Of a stretch of DNA of 59,440 nt, positions 25,312-35,041 are shown piece by piece (position 1 is the first letter of the stretch; each line of letters opens with the position of its first letter). The notes under the pieces were generated by a model that saw nothing but the letters and a program-made list of their open reading frames with translations, did not search any database and had not been told where the DNA came from. This stretch comes from LH-M37 sp032251315 (GTDB lineage Bacteria; Pseudomonadota; Gammaproteobacteria; SZUA-229). Both the position numbers and the translations under genes were made by a program. Location of the stretch: assembly GCA_032251315.1 (NCBI GenBank), contig JAVVEE010000005.1:1-59440 (forward strand), in the 5' to 3' direction.

Positions 25312-26390
25312 AAAAGTCCTCCGGCGCGCAGGCAGCGCTCGGCCACTTCACGGGCGGCATTCGGTTTCGCCTGACTGCGTGCCGATTCGGCCATGCGCAA
25401 AAGCCGGTCCCGTTGCCGGCTTAATTCGGTGATGGTTGTCCGCAACCACTCACTGTCCATATCGTTCTGCTGACACACAATCGCTGCATCGACCTCTTCG
25501 AGATAGTGGGCATTGGCAGTCTGGTGATCATCGACGGCATACGGATACGGCACCAGAATGGAAGCCACTCCGGCGGCCGCCAGCTCAAATACGGTCATCG
25601 CACCGGCCCGGCATAACACTACATCCGCCCAGGTATACGCCGCAGCCATGTCATCGACAAAGGCTTCGACCCTGGCTTCGACTTCAAATTTTTTATATAA
25701 CGCTTGTGCCGCCTCATGATTTTTTACGCCGGTCTGATGCCACACCTGTGGCCTCGCTGCCGGCTCTATTTTGGATATTGCTTCCGGCACCAGCTCGTTC
25801 AAACGCACCGCACCCAAACTGCCGCCAATGACCAGCAGACGCAAACCATTATCGCGACTGGCCAGCCTCTGCTGCGGAGGCGCTATCGCGATGATCTGCT
25901 TGCGCACCGGGTTGCCGATATACACCGCCTTCTTGCCCAGCGTACCGGGAAAGGCCTCCATGACTTCGTTGGCAACACGTGCCAGCAGCCGGTTGGTTAA
26001 TCCCGCGACGGCGTTTTGTTCATGGATTAACAACGGCTTTCTCATTAACCACGCCATCAGGCCACCGGGGCCGGAGGCAAAGCCACCCATGCCCAGAACC
26101 GCACAGGGTCTCTTTTTCAGCAGAACACGCCACGCCTGAAAACAGGCGACCGTTAAACGCACCGGTGCGAGCAGGCTGTTAACCACGCCCTTACCGCGCC
26201 AGCCCGAAATGCTTAACCATTCGATCGGGTAACCCGCCTGCGGCACCAGTCTCGCTTCGATTCCCGCCTGCGTGCCCAACCAGATCACCGGCACACCTCT
26301 GGCCCGTAATTCATCAGCCACGGCCAGTGCCGGAAACACATGACCGCCAGTGCCACCGGCCATAATTAAAACAGGTGCGACCGATCTCAT
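25308..26390 (-). CDS. murG: Lipid II synthase MurG
   Basis: Peripheral membrane glycosyltransferase that transfers GlcNAc to lipid I, 360 aa. The GT28 N-terminal 'MAGGTGGHVFPALAVA' loop, 'GMGGFASGPGG', and the C-terminal donor-site 'VLCRAGAMTVFELAAAG' and 'VDDHQTANA' segments are present. Its ATG overlaps the ftsW TGA (ATGA) and is preceded at once by a run of eight G that belongs to the ftsW 3' end. Confidence 0.97.
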   Translation of the reverse strand: MRSVAPVLIMAGGTGGHVFPALAVADELRARGVPVIWLGTQAGIEARLVPQAGYPIEWLSISGWRGKGVVNSLLAPVRLTVACFQAWRVLLKKRPCAVLGMGGFASGPGGLMAWLMRKPLLIHEQNAVAGLTNRLLARVANEVMEAFPGTLGKKAVYIGNPVRKQIIAIAPPQQRLASRDNGLRLLVIGGSLGAVRLNELVPEAISKIEPAARPQVWHQTGVKNHEAAQALYKKFEVEARVEAFVDDMAAAYTWADVVLCRAGAMTVFELAAAGVASILVPYPYAVDDHQTANAHYLEEVDAAIVCQQNDMDSEWLRTTITELSRQRDRLLRMAESARSQAKPNAAREVAERCLRAGGLL

Positions 26391-27616
26391 GCGCCCCCCC
26401 CGGCAGTGGCTGCTCTGGACTGACGACGACTACCGCGGCCGACAGCCTGTTTTGAAAACTCGCCGCATTCACAGTGAATGCGCAGCAGCAGGCCAATGGC
26501 CATACAGCTCACCACCAGACTGCTGCCACCGTAGCTCATCAACGGTAAAGTCAGGCCTTTGGTGGGCAGCAGCCCCATATTCACACCCATGTTAATCACC
26601 GCCTGCAGCGCCAGCCAGACACCGATGCCATAGGCCGTATAAGCGGCAAAACGATTCCCGCTTTTTTCCGCCTGCAAGCCGATTTTGAAGGTTCTAAAAA
26701 ATAGCAGCGCGTACATCAGAATGACAAAAAAGACGCCCATGAAACCCAGCTCTTCGGAGAGCACCGCAAACAGAAAATCAGTATGCGATTCGGGCAGATA
26801 GAACAGCTTCTGCACACTGCCACCAAGTCCGGTTCCCCACCAGCCACCAGTTCCTATTGCGATCAGCGACTGCGTCAACTGAAAGCCGGTATCAAAAGGA
26901 TCGGCCCAGGGATTCATAAACGAGGTCAAACGCTCCATCCGATAAGGCGAAAAAATAATCATCATCAGGGCGCTTGTTCCGAACATAATCATAAATAAGG
27001 AAAACTGTATAAAGCGAACGCCGCCCAGAAACATCATCGCCAGCACGGTTCCCATGATCACCACCGTGGAACCGAAATCCGGCTCCAGCAACAGCAGCAA
27101 TCCCGCTAAACCCACCATTATCATGGGCTTGATAAATCCACGAAATGAAGTCCTGACTTCCTCGCCGTGGCGCACCAGATATCCCGCTACATAAATCAGT
27201 AAAAACAGCTTCACCACTTCTGAAACCTGAATACTGACAATGCCCAGTGAAATCCAGCGCGTACTGCCATTGATGGTTTTACCTATGCCCGGGATTAACA
27301 CCAGCACCAGTAAAAACAGTGCAAAACCCAGCAGGGCGACGCCGGACTTCTCCCACTGTACCAGCCGAATGCGATAAACCACCGCTGCCACTACCAGGCC
27401 GATAATGACAAACACCAGCTGGCGCTGAAAATAATAAAATGGATTGGAAAAATTACGCTCCGCCACACTCACTGACGCTGAAGCCACCATCACCAGACCC
27501 AGTGACAACAGGGCGAGACAAACGGTTACCAGTATCGGATCAAGGTGCTCCAGCTGCCATGAAGTCAGCCGTTTGAACTCTGCTTTGGCTGTCGATTTAA
27601 CCTTAGGCGCGTTCAT
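26387..27616 (-). CDS. ftsW: FtsW septal peptidoglycan glycosyltransferase
   Basis: SEDS-family polymerase of 409 aa with about ten transmembrane helices, partner of FtsI. Conserved features include 'GKTINGSTRWISLG', 'LLEPDFGSTVVIMGT' with the Asp thought to be catalytic in the SEDS family, and 'GLLPTKGLTLPLMSYGGSS'. The C-terminal tail is polar and ends in Gly-Gly-Gly-Ala encoded by a G8 run (26394-26401). It overlaps murD and murG by four bases each. Confidence 0.96.
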   Translation of the reverse strand: MNAPKVKSTAKAEFKRLTSWQLEHLDPILVTVCLALLSLGLVMVASASVSVAERNFSNPFYYFQRQLVFVIIGLVVAAVVYRIRLVQWEKSGVALLGFALFLLVLVLIPGIGKTINGSTRWISLGIVSIQVSEVVKLFLLIYVAGYLVRHGEEVRTSFRGFIKPMIMVGLAGLLLLLEPDFGSTVVIMGTVLAMMFLGGVRFIQFSLFMIMFGTSALMMIIFSPYRMERLTSFMNPWADPFDTGFQLTQSLIAIGTGGWWGTGLGGSVQKLFYLPESHTDFLFAVLSEELGFMGVFFVILMYALLFFRTFKIGLQAEKSGNRFAAYTAYGIGVWLALQAVINMGVNMGLLPTKGLTLPLMSYGGSSLVVSCMAIGLLLRIHCECGEFSKQAVGRGSRRQSRAATAGGGA

Positions 27617-28968
27617 CGAACATGCTCCCGCACCGCTTCCATGAACACCTGGCCGCGATGCTCAAAATTGCGATACATATCGAAGCTGGCACAGGCCGGT
27701 GATAACAGAACGTTGTCGCCTGCCTGTGCCAAATTAGCGGCTTTAATAACCGCTTCATCCATATCCGCAGCATAAACGACGGGTACAAGACCATTCAGCA
27801 CGGCACCGATTTTTTCTGCATCGCGCCCGATTAAAACCACCGCGCGCAGATGCTGAGCCGCGACTGTTGCCAGCGGCGAAAAATCGGCGCCTTTGCCATC
27901 GCCACCCGCAATCAATACATGCTTGCCCGGCAAACCTTCGATCGCGGCAATGCTGGCACCTACGTTGGTGCCTTTGGAATCATTGAACCAGTTGACACCG
28001 TGCTTCTCTATCACCCACTGGGTGCGATGTTCCAGTCCGGAAAAGTTTTTAATGGCTTCAACCATAAAGCGATCAGGAATAGTTAGAACCGTTCCTAGCG
28101 CCAGCGCTGCAAGCACATTGGCAATATTGTGCGCGCCTTTTACTTTGATCTCGTCAACGCTCAATACCCGTTCTGTGCCCCGACACAGCCAGCTCACCCC
28201 TTCGTACTCACACAGACCAAAATCATTGTTGCCGGGCTGCTTCAAGCTAAAGCCAACGGTATGCGCGCAGGCAAAGGTCTGATTGCCGGCCAGCTCATCA
28301 TCCCGATTCACGACACAGGTTTTTGCGTTGCGATAAATTTCGTGTTTGCTCATTACGTAGCTGTTCAGATCATCATAGCGGTCCATATGGTCAGGACTGA
28401 TGTTCAGCACCACGGCCACTTCCATAGGTAAACTCTGCAAGGTATCTAACTGAAAACTCGACAGCTCCAGCACGTACAGCTCGTAATTATCGTCTACGAT
28501 TTCAAGCACCGGCGTGCCGATGTTGCCGCCAATCGCAACATCAATACCCGCGCATTTCGCCATCTCGGCCAGCAAGGTCGTGACCGTGCTTTTGCCATTC
28601 GAACCGGTAATACCGACCACCGGCGCGGTCACTTCGTGCGCAAACAGATCTATGTCACCGGCGATTTCCACGCCCTGCTCCTTGGCTTTCTTCAGGGCGG
28701 GTTCTGACATGGACACGCCCGGACTGACGACGATGCGTCGCGCGGAGGTAAATAACGCCGATTTGAATTTACCGGTATACAATTCCACATCAGGATACTT
28801 TTCTTTTAATTCATTCATCCCCGGTGGCAGGTCACGGCTATCCACGACGACGACACGCTCACCCAGCCTACGCAAATAACGCACGACAGAAAGCCCGGTC
28901 ACACCCAGGCCGACAACCAGGGTATAAATAGCGTTCTTTTCAATCTGCGTTTTTTCCATTTTTTTCAT
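27613..28968 (-). CDS. murD: UDP-N-acetylmuramoylalanine--D-glutamate ligase
   Basis: Adds D-Glu to UDP-MurNAc-L-Ala, 451 aa. It shows 'VGLGVTGLSVVRYL' at the N-terminus, P-loop 'GITGSNGKSTVTTLL', 'LNISPDHMDRYDDL' in the centre and 'FNDSKGTNVGASIAAIEGL' in the C-terminal part, all typical of MurD. A second ATG three codons in is an alternative start. It follows mraY by 38 bases, one of the few real gaps in this run. Confidence 0.97.
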   Translation of the reverse strand: MKKMEKTQIEKNAIYTLVVGLGVTGLSVVRYLRRLGERVVVVDSRDLPPGMNELKEKYPDVELYTGKFKSALFTSARRIVVSPGVSMSEPALKKAKEQGVEIAGDIDLFAHEVTAPVVGITGSNGKSTVTTLLAEMAKCAGIDVAIGGNIGTPVLEIVDDNYELYVLELSSFQLDTLQSLPMEVAVVLNISPDHMDRYDDLNSYVMSKHEIYRNAKTCVVNRDDELAGNQTFACAHTVGFSLKQPGNNDFGLCEYEGVSWLCRGTERVLSVDEIKVKGAHNIANVLAALALGTVLTIPDRFMVEAIKNFSGLEHRTQWVIEKHGVNWFNDSKGTNVGASIAAIEGLPGKHVLIAGGDGKGADFSPLATVAAQHLRAVVLIGRDAEKIGAVLNGLVPVVYAADMDEAVIKAANLAQAGDNVLLSPACASFDMYRNFEHRGQVFMEAVREHVR

Positions 28969-29006
28969 AACTTTACTAGCTGCAATCGTATTGGGACATC
29001 TATTTC

Positions 29007-30089
29007 TTAGCGAATCTTGAGCGAGGCCAGCCCGATCAATACCAGTATTACTGTAATAATCCAGAAGCGAACAATCACTCGCGGCTCCGGCCAGCCTTTC
29101 AATTCAAAATGATGGTGTAATGGCGCCATGCGAAAAATGCGTCGACCGGTGAGCTTGTATGAAGTCACCTGCATGATCACCGACACGGTTTCCATGACAA
29201 ACACGCCACCCATAATCAACAGCACCAGTTCCTGGCGAATCAATATCGCAACTACGCCTAAAGCGGCGCCCAGTGCCAGTGCGCCAACATCGCCCATGAA
29301 CACCTGAGCCGGGTAAGTGTTGAACCACAAAAAACCCAGACCCGCGCCCACCAGAGCGCCACAAAATATGGCTAACTCACCCGAGCCTGAAACAAAGGGA
29401 ATGCCCAGATAGTTAGCGAAACCGGCGTGACCGGTGACGTAGGCAAAAATACCCAGCGCGCCGGCCACCATCACGGTCGGCATAATGGCCAGGCCATCGA
29501 GTCCATCAGTCAGATTTACCGCATTGCTGCTGCCGACAATCACCAGGTAACTCAGCACTACAAAAAACCCGCCCAATGGAATCATGACATCTTTCAGAAA
29601 TGGCACAATCAGGGCCGTCTCTATCGGCGACTCGGCCATGCGATACATGATAATCGCCGCTGTCAGCCCTACCACTGTCTGCCAGAAAAACTTGGCGCGC
29701 GCAGACAGTCCTTTAGCGTTGCCATAAATCAGTTTTTTATAATCATCAATACCGCCGATCAGACCAAATAGCAGCGTCACCACCAGTGCCATCCAGACTT
29801 TGTTGCTGGAAAGATCGCTCCACAGGAGCGTACTCACCGCGACGGAAACCAGAATCAGTGCGCCCCCCATGGTTGGCGTGCCCGCCTTGGACAGATGTGA
29901 CTGAGGACCATCATCACGTACCGATTGACCAATCTTATAGGTGACCAGTTTTCTGATCATCGCCGGGCCTATCAACAGTGACAGCAACAGGGCGGTAATT
30001 GTTCCAAGAATGGTGCGCAGAGTAATATACTGAAAGACATTAAAGCCCGTGTAATACTGCTGTAGATACTCGGTAAATATATACAACAT
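29007..30089 (-). CDS. mraY: Phospho-N-acetylmuramoyl-pentapeptide transferase
   Basis: Integral membrane enzyme that makes lipid I from UDP-MurNAc-pentapeptide and undecaprenyl phosphate, 360 aa, about ten helices. Signature segments are 'GTPTMGGALIL', the aspartate-rich 'GGIDDYKKLIYGNAKGL', 'NAVNLTDGLDGLA' and 'MAPLHHHFELKGWPE'. Its ATG shares one base with the murF TAA stop. Confidence 0.98.
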   Translation of the reverse strand: MLYIFTEYLQQYYTGFNVFQYITLRTILGTITALLLSLLIGPAMIRKLVTYKIGQSVRDDGPQSHLSKAGTPTMGGALILVSVAVSTLLWSDLSSNKVWMALVVTLLFGLIGGIDDYKKLIYGNAKGLSARAKFFWQTVVGLTAAIIMYRMAESPIETALIVPFLKDVMIPLGGFFVVLSYLVIVGSSNAVNLTDGLDGLAIMPTVMVAGALGIFAYVTGHAGFANYLGIPFVSGSGELAIFCGALVGAGLGFLWFNTYPAQVFMGDVGALALGAALGVVAILIRQELVLLIMGGVFVMETVSVIMQVTSYKLTGRRIFRMAPLHHHFELKGWPEPRVIVRFWIITVILVLIGLASLKIR

Positions 30090-31453
30090 TAACCTGCCCT
30101 CTGTTTATTATTGTTATTATCCAGCCGTAATGCATGCACCACATTCTCCATCGCCATCGCGCGCGAGCCTTTCACCAGCACTACCGTCGAGGCATGGAGA
30201 TCTGCTCTCACCGCTTCAATTAATGCTTGTTGATCGGAATAAAATTCGCCGCCCTCACCAAACCCTTTCACTGCATGACGACTTGCTTCTCCCATGGCAA
30301 ACAGTTTTTTTACGCCCATCTGTTTAGCGTGCTGACCCGCCTCAAAATGCAGGGGCGCAGCCGACTCACCCAGCTCGGCCATATCGCCCAGTACCAGACA
30401 GTGTTCACCCGGAGTTTCAACTAAGACCTCGATAGCTGCCTTCAATGAAAGCGGGTTAGCGTTATAGGTGTCATCAATAATGCAGGCATCATTTCGTCCC
30501 TTATAAAAGTCGAGTCGGCCCGAGACGCTGGCAAATGACTGCAGGCCGGCGGCAATGCTTTCGGCCCTGATATTCAAAGCCAGTGCTATCGCCGTCGACG
30601 CCAGCGCATTCATCACATTATGACGCCCCGGCACATGCAGGGTAATGGCTATGTCAGCCGCTACGGTTTTGAAAATATAATTTGAACCATGCTGCGCTTC
30701 CGCATAAACATCCGCCTGCTGATCCTGCATGGAAAATGAAATAATTTTTTTACCCTGACACAGCTGCCGCCAGTAATCCGCGTAGTGGTCATCGGCATTA
30801 ATAATGGCCACGCCATCATCAGCCAGTCCGTCATAAATTTCTGCTTTGGCCCGAGCTACATTTTCCAGCGAACCAAAGCCTTCGAGGTGCGCCGGACCGG
30901 CATTGGTAATAACCGCCACATCCGGTCTGGCTATACGGCTCAGGTAATCAATTTCACCGACATGATTCGCCCCCATTTCAATCACCGCATACTCATGCGG
31001 TTCACGAATGTTTAATAAGGTCATCGGCATACCGATATCATTATTCAGGTTGCCCTGTGTCGACAGCACCCGCTCCTCGCCCACAGCGGCAAATAAAATT
31101 GCCCGGCACATCTCTTTCACCGTGGTTTTACCGTTGCTGCCGGTAATGCCCACCAGTTTGCCGTTAAAGCGACCGCGCCAGACAGCCGCCAGCCGGCCCA
31201 GTGCCAGGCGCGTATCTTCAACGCAAATCTGCGGCAATGTAAGGCTCTGTGGATCACTCACCAGGGCACCTGCGGCGCCAAGTTCCGCTGCCTGCTGCAG
31301 AAAATCGTGACCATCAAAATGCTCACCTTTCAGTGCCACATACAGATCATTTTCAGCCAGACTGCGTGTATCTTTGGAGACCGCCATAAACACGGCGTCT
31401 TCACCCTGTAGCTGCCCCCCTATTGCCATTGCCGCCTCAGATAATTTCATCAT
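30089..31453 (-). CDS. murF: UDP-MurNAc-tripeptide--D-Ala-D-Ala ligase
   Basis: Adds the D-Ala-D-Ala dipeptide, about 454 aa. It has the P-loop 'GITGSNGKTTVKEM', 'EMGANHVGEIDYLSRIARPDVAVITNAGPAHLE' type central pattern, and the C-terminal 'DDTYNANPLSLKAAIEVL'. The frame extends upstream to 31471, but the ATG at 31453 has a GGGG ribosome site eight bases before it and an ATGA overlap with the murE stop, so it is preferred; a second ATG follows directly at 31450. Confidence 0.96.
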   Translation of the reverse strand: MMKLSEAAMAIGGQLQGEDAVFMAVSKDTRSLAENDLYVALKGEHFDGHDFLQQAAELGAAGALVSDPQSLTLPQICVEDTRLALGRLAAVWRGRFNGKLVGITGSNGKTTVKEMCRAILFAAVGEERVLSTQGNLNNDIGMPMTLLNIREPHEYAVIEMGANHVGEIDYLSRIARPDVAVITNAGPAHLEGFGSLENVARAKAEIYDGLADDGVAIINADDHYADYWRQLCQGKKIISFSMQDQQADVYAEAQHGSNYIFKTVAADIAITLHVPGRHNVMNALASTAIALALNIRAESIAAGLQSFASVSGRLDFYKGRNDACIIDDTYNANPLSLKAAIEVLVETPGEHCLVLGDMAELGESAAPLHFEAGQHAKQMGVKKLFAMGEASRHAVKGFGEGGEFYSDQQALIEAVRADLHASTVVLVKGSRAMAMENVVHALRLDNNNNKQRAG

Positions 31454-33015
31454 GACGCTAACCCCAGGCACTCTTTTGCAACCTGCCGATCATCAAAGGC
31501 AATGGTTTTATCACCTATAATCTGTACGCTTTCGTGGCCTTTTCCGGCCAGCAGTACGACATTATTTTTTCGTGCCCGGCTTTTATCAGACGGCTCTTTT
31601 TCGGCCTGCGCAATCGCATAGGCAATCGCTTCACGGCGATCAGCAATTACTTCGACCCTGGTGGCGTCTTCAAAGCCGGCAACAATTTCAGTCAGGATAT
31701 CCTGTGGATTTTCACTGCGAGGATTGTCACTGGTGAGCACGACTTTATCGGCGTAGCTTTCCGCTACTCTGGCCATGAGCGGGCGCTTGCTACGATCGCG
31801 ATCGCCACCGCAACCAAAGACGCACCAGAAACGCCCGTCGAAGTGCTGCTTCACCGCTTCACAGGCCGCCTCCAGCGCTTTTGGGGTGTGCGCGAAATCC
31901 ACCACCACGGTGACGCCGTGGTCTGCTGTTATTAGTTCCATGCGACCCGGAACGGGTTTCAAAGCAGCCAGCTTTTTCACTGCCGCTTCCAGCGACAGAT
32001 CGTTAATCAGTAATGTTGCTAACACCGCCAGCACATTGGAAACATTAAACTGTCCCAGCAGCGCTATCTGTAATTCTGCATTGCCCTGCGGGGTTTTAAC
32101 CGTCATATCAAAACCGTGCGCAATGGCTTTCAACGCTGTCGCCTGCACCAGATGCTTGGCGTAATCAGGCCAGTCCTTAAGCTCAGGCTGCGTGCTATAG
32201 CCCCAGACCGTCAGATGCTCCTTGCATTCTCTGGCCAGACTGCGGCCATACTCGTCATCCAGATTGATCACGGCTGTTTTCAGTCCCGGCATGAAAAATA
32301 ATTTGCGTTTAACTTCGGCATAAGCGGCCATGGTTTCATGATAATCAAGATGTTCATGCGACAGATTGGTGAACACGGCAGTATCAAAGTGAACACTATT
32401 AACCCTGCCCTGATCCAGACCGTGTGACGATACTTCCATCACCACATGCGACGCGCCGTTGGCACGCAATATCTCGAGATCGCGATGCACCGATAAAACA
32501 TCGGCAGTGGTCAGGCCTGTGGTCGTCAAGTCATCGAGAAAGCCGTTGCCCAATGTGCCTAGCACACCACAACGGGCGTTTTCTGCATCCATACACTGCG
32601 CGATAAAATGCGCAATCGAGGTTTTTCCATTGGTGCCTGTTACCCCGATTACATTAATCTGCGCGGAAGGGTGCCGATAAAAACGATCAGCTATCTCTCC
32701 CATTTTCATCCGCAAATTTTCACAATGCAGACTAGTTATGTGTTGCGATATTTTGCTGACGATCTCTTCGCAGTTCTGACATTCATCCCAGAGCACTGCA
32801 ACCGCGCCGTTTTTTATCGCCTTATCGGCAAACATCAGGCCATGCGCCAGCTCACCCTGACAGGCAAAAAACAGATTATTTTTTTTCGCCTTGCGACTAT
32901 CCATGGTCAGACCGCTTATCTCTATATCACCGCAGCCGAGCAATAGCTCGGGGGCTACAAAATCAGCTAGCAGGGTGTTTAGCGGCATTGGTGCCCGGGC
33001 GCTATAATTCATCAT
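31450..33015 (-). CDS. murE: UDP-MurNAc-L-Ala-D-Glu--2,6-diaminopimelate ligase
   Basis: Adds the third stem-peptide residue, about 522 aa. The 'SDNPRSENP' motif in the C-terminal domain is the DNPR signature of meso-diaminopimelate-specific MurE, so the peptidoglycan should be of the usual Gram-negative A1gamma type. The P-loop is 'GTNGKTSIAHF'. The open frame continues upstream to 33075 inside ftsI. The ATG at 33015 overlaps the ftsI TGA (TGATG) and has a GGCGGGG ribosome site seven bases away, which decides the start. Confidence 0.97.
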   Translation of the reverse strand: MMNYSARAPMPLNTLLADFVAPELLLGCGDIEISGLTMDSRKAKKNNLFFACQGELAHGLMFADKAIKNGAVAVLWDECQNCEEIVSKISQHITSLHCENLRMKMGEIADRFYRHPSAQINVIGVTGTNGKTSIAHFIAQCMDAENARCGVLGTLGNGFLDDLTTTGLTTADVLSVHRDLEILRANGASHVVMEVSSHGLDQGRVNSVHFDTAVFTNLSHEHLDYHETMAAYAEVKRKLFFMPGLKTAVINLDDEYGRSLARECKEHLTVWGYSTQPELKDWPDYAKHLVQATALKAIAHGFDMTVKTPQGNAELQIALLGQFNVSNVLAVLATLLINDLSLEAAVKKLAALKPVPGRMELITADHGVTVVVDFAHTPKALEAACEAVKQHFDGRFWCVFGCGGDRDRSKRPLMARVAESYADKVVLTSDNPRSENPQDILTEIVAGFEDATRVEVIADRREAIAYAIAQAEKEPSDKSRARKNNVVLLAGKGHESVQIIGDKTIAFDDRQVAKECLGLAS

Positions 33016-34766
33016 CAGGCGGCCCCGCCTTTGCTGGATGCCTGCTGCAACTTTATCTCCGGCTTCATGACCCACTGTTTGTCCTCAACCCGATCCGGCG
33101 CGATATCCAGCAGGCGCATCGCCCCTTCCATCACCTGGCTGAAAACCGGCGCGGCAACTTCACCACCAAAATGCTCACCGTTGCGGGGCTCATCAATCAT
33201 CACCACCATCACCAGCTCAGGCGCATCGGCGGGAATGATTCCGGCAAAAATCGACAGGTAACGCTCTTCAGCATAACCACCGGCGATAAATTTATGCACG
33301 GTGCCGGTCTTTCCCGCCACGCTGTAATTTGCCACCCGGGCACGGCGGCCGGTGCCATCTGCACTGACCACGGTCTGCATCATTTTGCGTACAGTTTGCG
33401 CTGTTTTCGCGCGCATGATTCGCACGCCTTCAACTTCGTTCTGCTGATGCAAAAAACTCACCGGTCTGAGCACACCATCAGCGGCCAGCGCGGCATAGGC
33501 ACGCGCCAGTTGCAGGGGCGTCACTGACACGCCATAGCCAAAGGCCATGGTGGCTCTGGCAAAATCACTGTTCAAGGCGCTGGTCGATAAACGCCCTACC
33601 GCTTCACCAGGGAAGCCACTACCGGTACCTGCACCCAGACCCAGCTTTTGATACATACCCCATTGCTCATCCGCATCAATCGCTAAAACAATTTTGCTCA
33701 TGCCCACGTTGCTTGATTTGGTGATCACGCCACTGACATCCAGGTCACCGTAATTGCGGGTATCGCGAATCATGTTGCCCTGCACTTTCATATAGCCCGG
33801 CGCTGTCTCTATCTTCGTCGTTGCATTCCAGACACCGCTCTCCAGCGCTGCGGCAATGCTCAGCGGTTTCATGGTTGAACCCGGTTCGAACACATCCGTC
33901 ACCGAACGATTTCGTGTTGCCTCGGGTCTCAGTTGGCTACGATCATTCACATTAAAAGAGGGCTGGCTCACCATCGCCAGCACTTCACCGGTTTTCGCAT
34001 CCAGCACCACCGCTGAACCGGCAATGGCATTGTGTTTAATCACTGCGGCCTTCAGCGTCCGGTAGGTCAGGTACTGCAAGCGCCGATCAAGACTCAGCAC
34101 CACCGGCTTGCCCGGCTCCACCGAACGCAGGTGCTCGACGTCGTCAAACGCCCGACCCAGACGATCACGAATCACTCTTTTACTGCCCGGCTCACCTTTC
34201 AGCCAGTCATTGAACGCCAGCTCAATGCCTTCCTGACCGTTGTCATCGACATTGGAAAATCCAATCACGTGCGCTGCCACTTCACCGGTGGGATAATAAC
34301 GACGGTACTCATCCTGCAAGGCGATGCCGGGGATGCCCAGACTCATCACTTTTTCCGCTAACTCCGGCGAGACCCGGCGCTTCAAATACATAAACTCACG
34401 TCCCTGCTGAGCCAGAATTTTTTTCTTCAGGCTCGGTGCGTCCATCGATAAAACTTTTGCCAGTTCGGGCACGCGATGCATCGACGCTGTCATCTCCCCG
34501 GGATTCAGCCAGATACTGTTTACCGGGGTGCTCACCGCAAAAGGCTCGCCATTTCTGTCGACAATTTGTCCCCGGTGCGCAGGAATGGAGACCACGCGTA
34601 ACTGCCGGGCATCGCCCTGACGTTGAAAGAATTCACTGTGCAATATCTGCATATCCAGGGCACGCGCCAGCAGCACGATCACCGCCATTAAAAAAACCAA
34701 TAGCAATGAAACCCGACGCCAGGGCATCAGGGGTTTTCCTACAACTTTCATGCTATCGAGTATCAT
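33015..34766 (-). CDS. ftsI: Septal transpeptidase FtsI (PBP3)
   Basis: Class B penicillin-binding protein of 583 aa. One N-terminal membrane helix (about 18-38), the pedestal domain with 'RGQIVDRNGEPFAVST', and a transpeptidase domain with nucleophile Ser297 ('GSTMK'), the SxN motif ('SSN') and 'KTG' ('AGKTGTVHKF') are all in place, so it is expected to be active and a beta-lactam target. Start ATG at 34766 overlaps the ftsL TGA; another in-frame ATG lies five codons inside. It works with FtsW. Confidence 0.97.
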   Translation of the reverse strand: MILDSMKVVGKPLMPWRRVSLLLVFLMAVIVLLARALDMQILHSEFFQRQGDARQLRVVSIPAHRGQIVDRNGEPFAVSTPVNSIWLNPGEMTASMHRVPELAKVLSMDAPSLKKKILAQQGREFMYLKRRVSPELAEKVMSLGIPGIALQDEYRRYYPTGEVAAHVIGFSNVDDNGQEGIELAFNDWLKGEPGSKRVIRDRLGRAFDDVEHLRSVEPGKPVVLSLDRRLQYLTYRTLKAAVIKHNAIAGSAVVLDAKTGEVLAMVSQPSFNVNDRSQLRPEATRNRSVTDVFEPGSTMKPLSIAAALESGVWNATTKIETAPGYMKVQGNMIRDTRNYGDLDVSGVITKSSNVGMSKIVLAIDADEQWGMYQKLGLGAGTGSGFPGEAVGRLSTSALNSDFARATMAFGYGVSVTPLQLARAYAALAADGVLRPVSFLHQQNEVEGVRIMRAKTAQTVRKMMQTVVSADGTGRRARVANYSVAGKTGTVHKFIAGGYAEERYLSIFAGIIPADAPELVMVVMIDEPRNGEHFGGEVAAPVFSQVMEGAMRLLDIAPDRVEDKQWVMKPEIKLQQASSKGGAA

Positions 34767-35041
34767 GGCTTGATAAAAACAACTTCCTCTGCATTCGGCA
34801 TTACCATAGACAAACGTTCACGCGCCACCTGTTCGATGCGACCGTGACCTGACCAGGTGCTCTGCTCCAGCTGCAACTGTCCCCACTCTGTATTTAATTC
34901 ATTCACCTGATGCTTCAGTTCCTGCAACTCAACAAATAATTTTCGACTTTGATGCTTGCTGTAGACCAGCGTAATCGCCGAACTCAGCACCATCAAAAAC
35001 ACCAGCGCCATGGCCAGAAACAGTCGTTGCGGTGCGCTCAT
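34763..35041 (-). CDS. ftsL: Cell division protein FtsL
   Basis: Small bitopic divisome protein of 92 aa. One transmembrane helix (about 8-26) is followed by a leucine-rich coiled coil ('LFVELQELKHQVNELNTEW' region) and an 'RIEQVARERLSMVMP' C-terminal segment typical of FtsL. It forms the FtsQLB complex that activates FtsWI. Position between rsmH and ftsI, with four-base overlaps at both ends, supports the call. Confidence 0.93.
   Translation of the reverse strand: MSAPQRLFLAMALVFLMVLSSAITLVYSKHQSRKLFVELQELKHQVNELNTEWGQLQLEQSTWSGHGRIEQVARERLSMVMPNAEEVVFIKP

Noticed and set aside
33016..33075. 20-codon N-terminal extension of MurE
   Set aside because: The extension lies wholly inside ftsI; the ATG at 33015 has a good ribosome site and the usual TGATG overlap.
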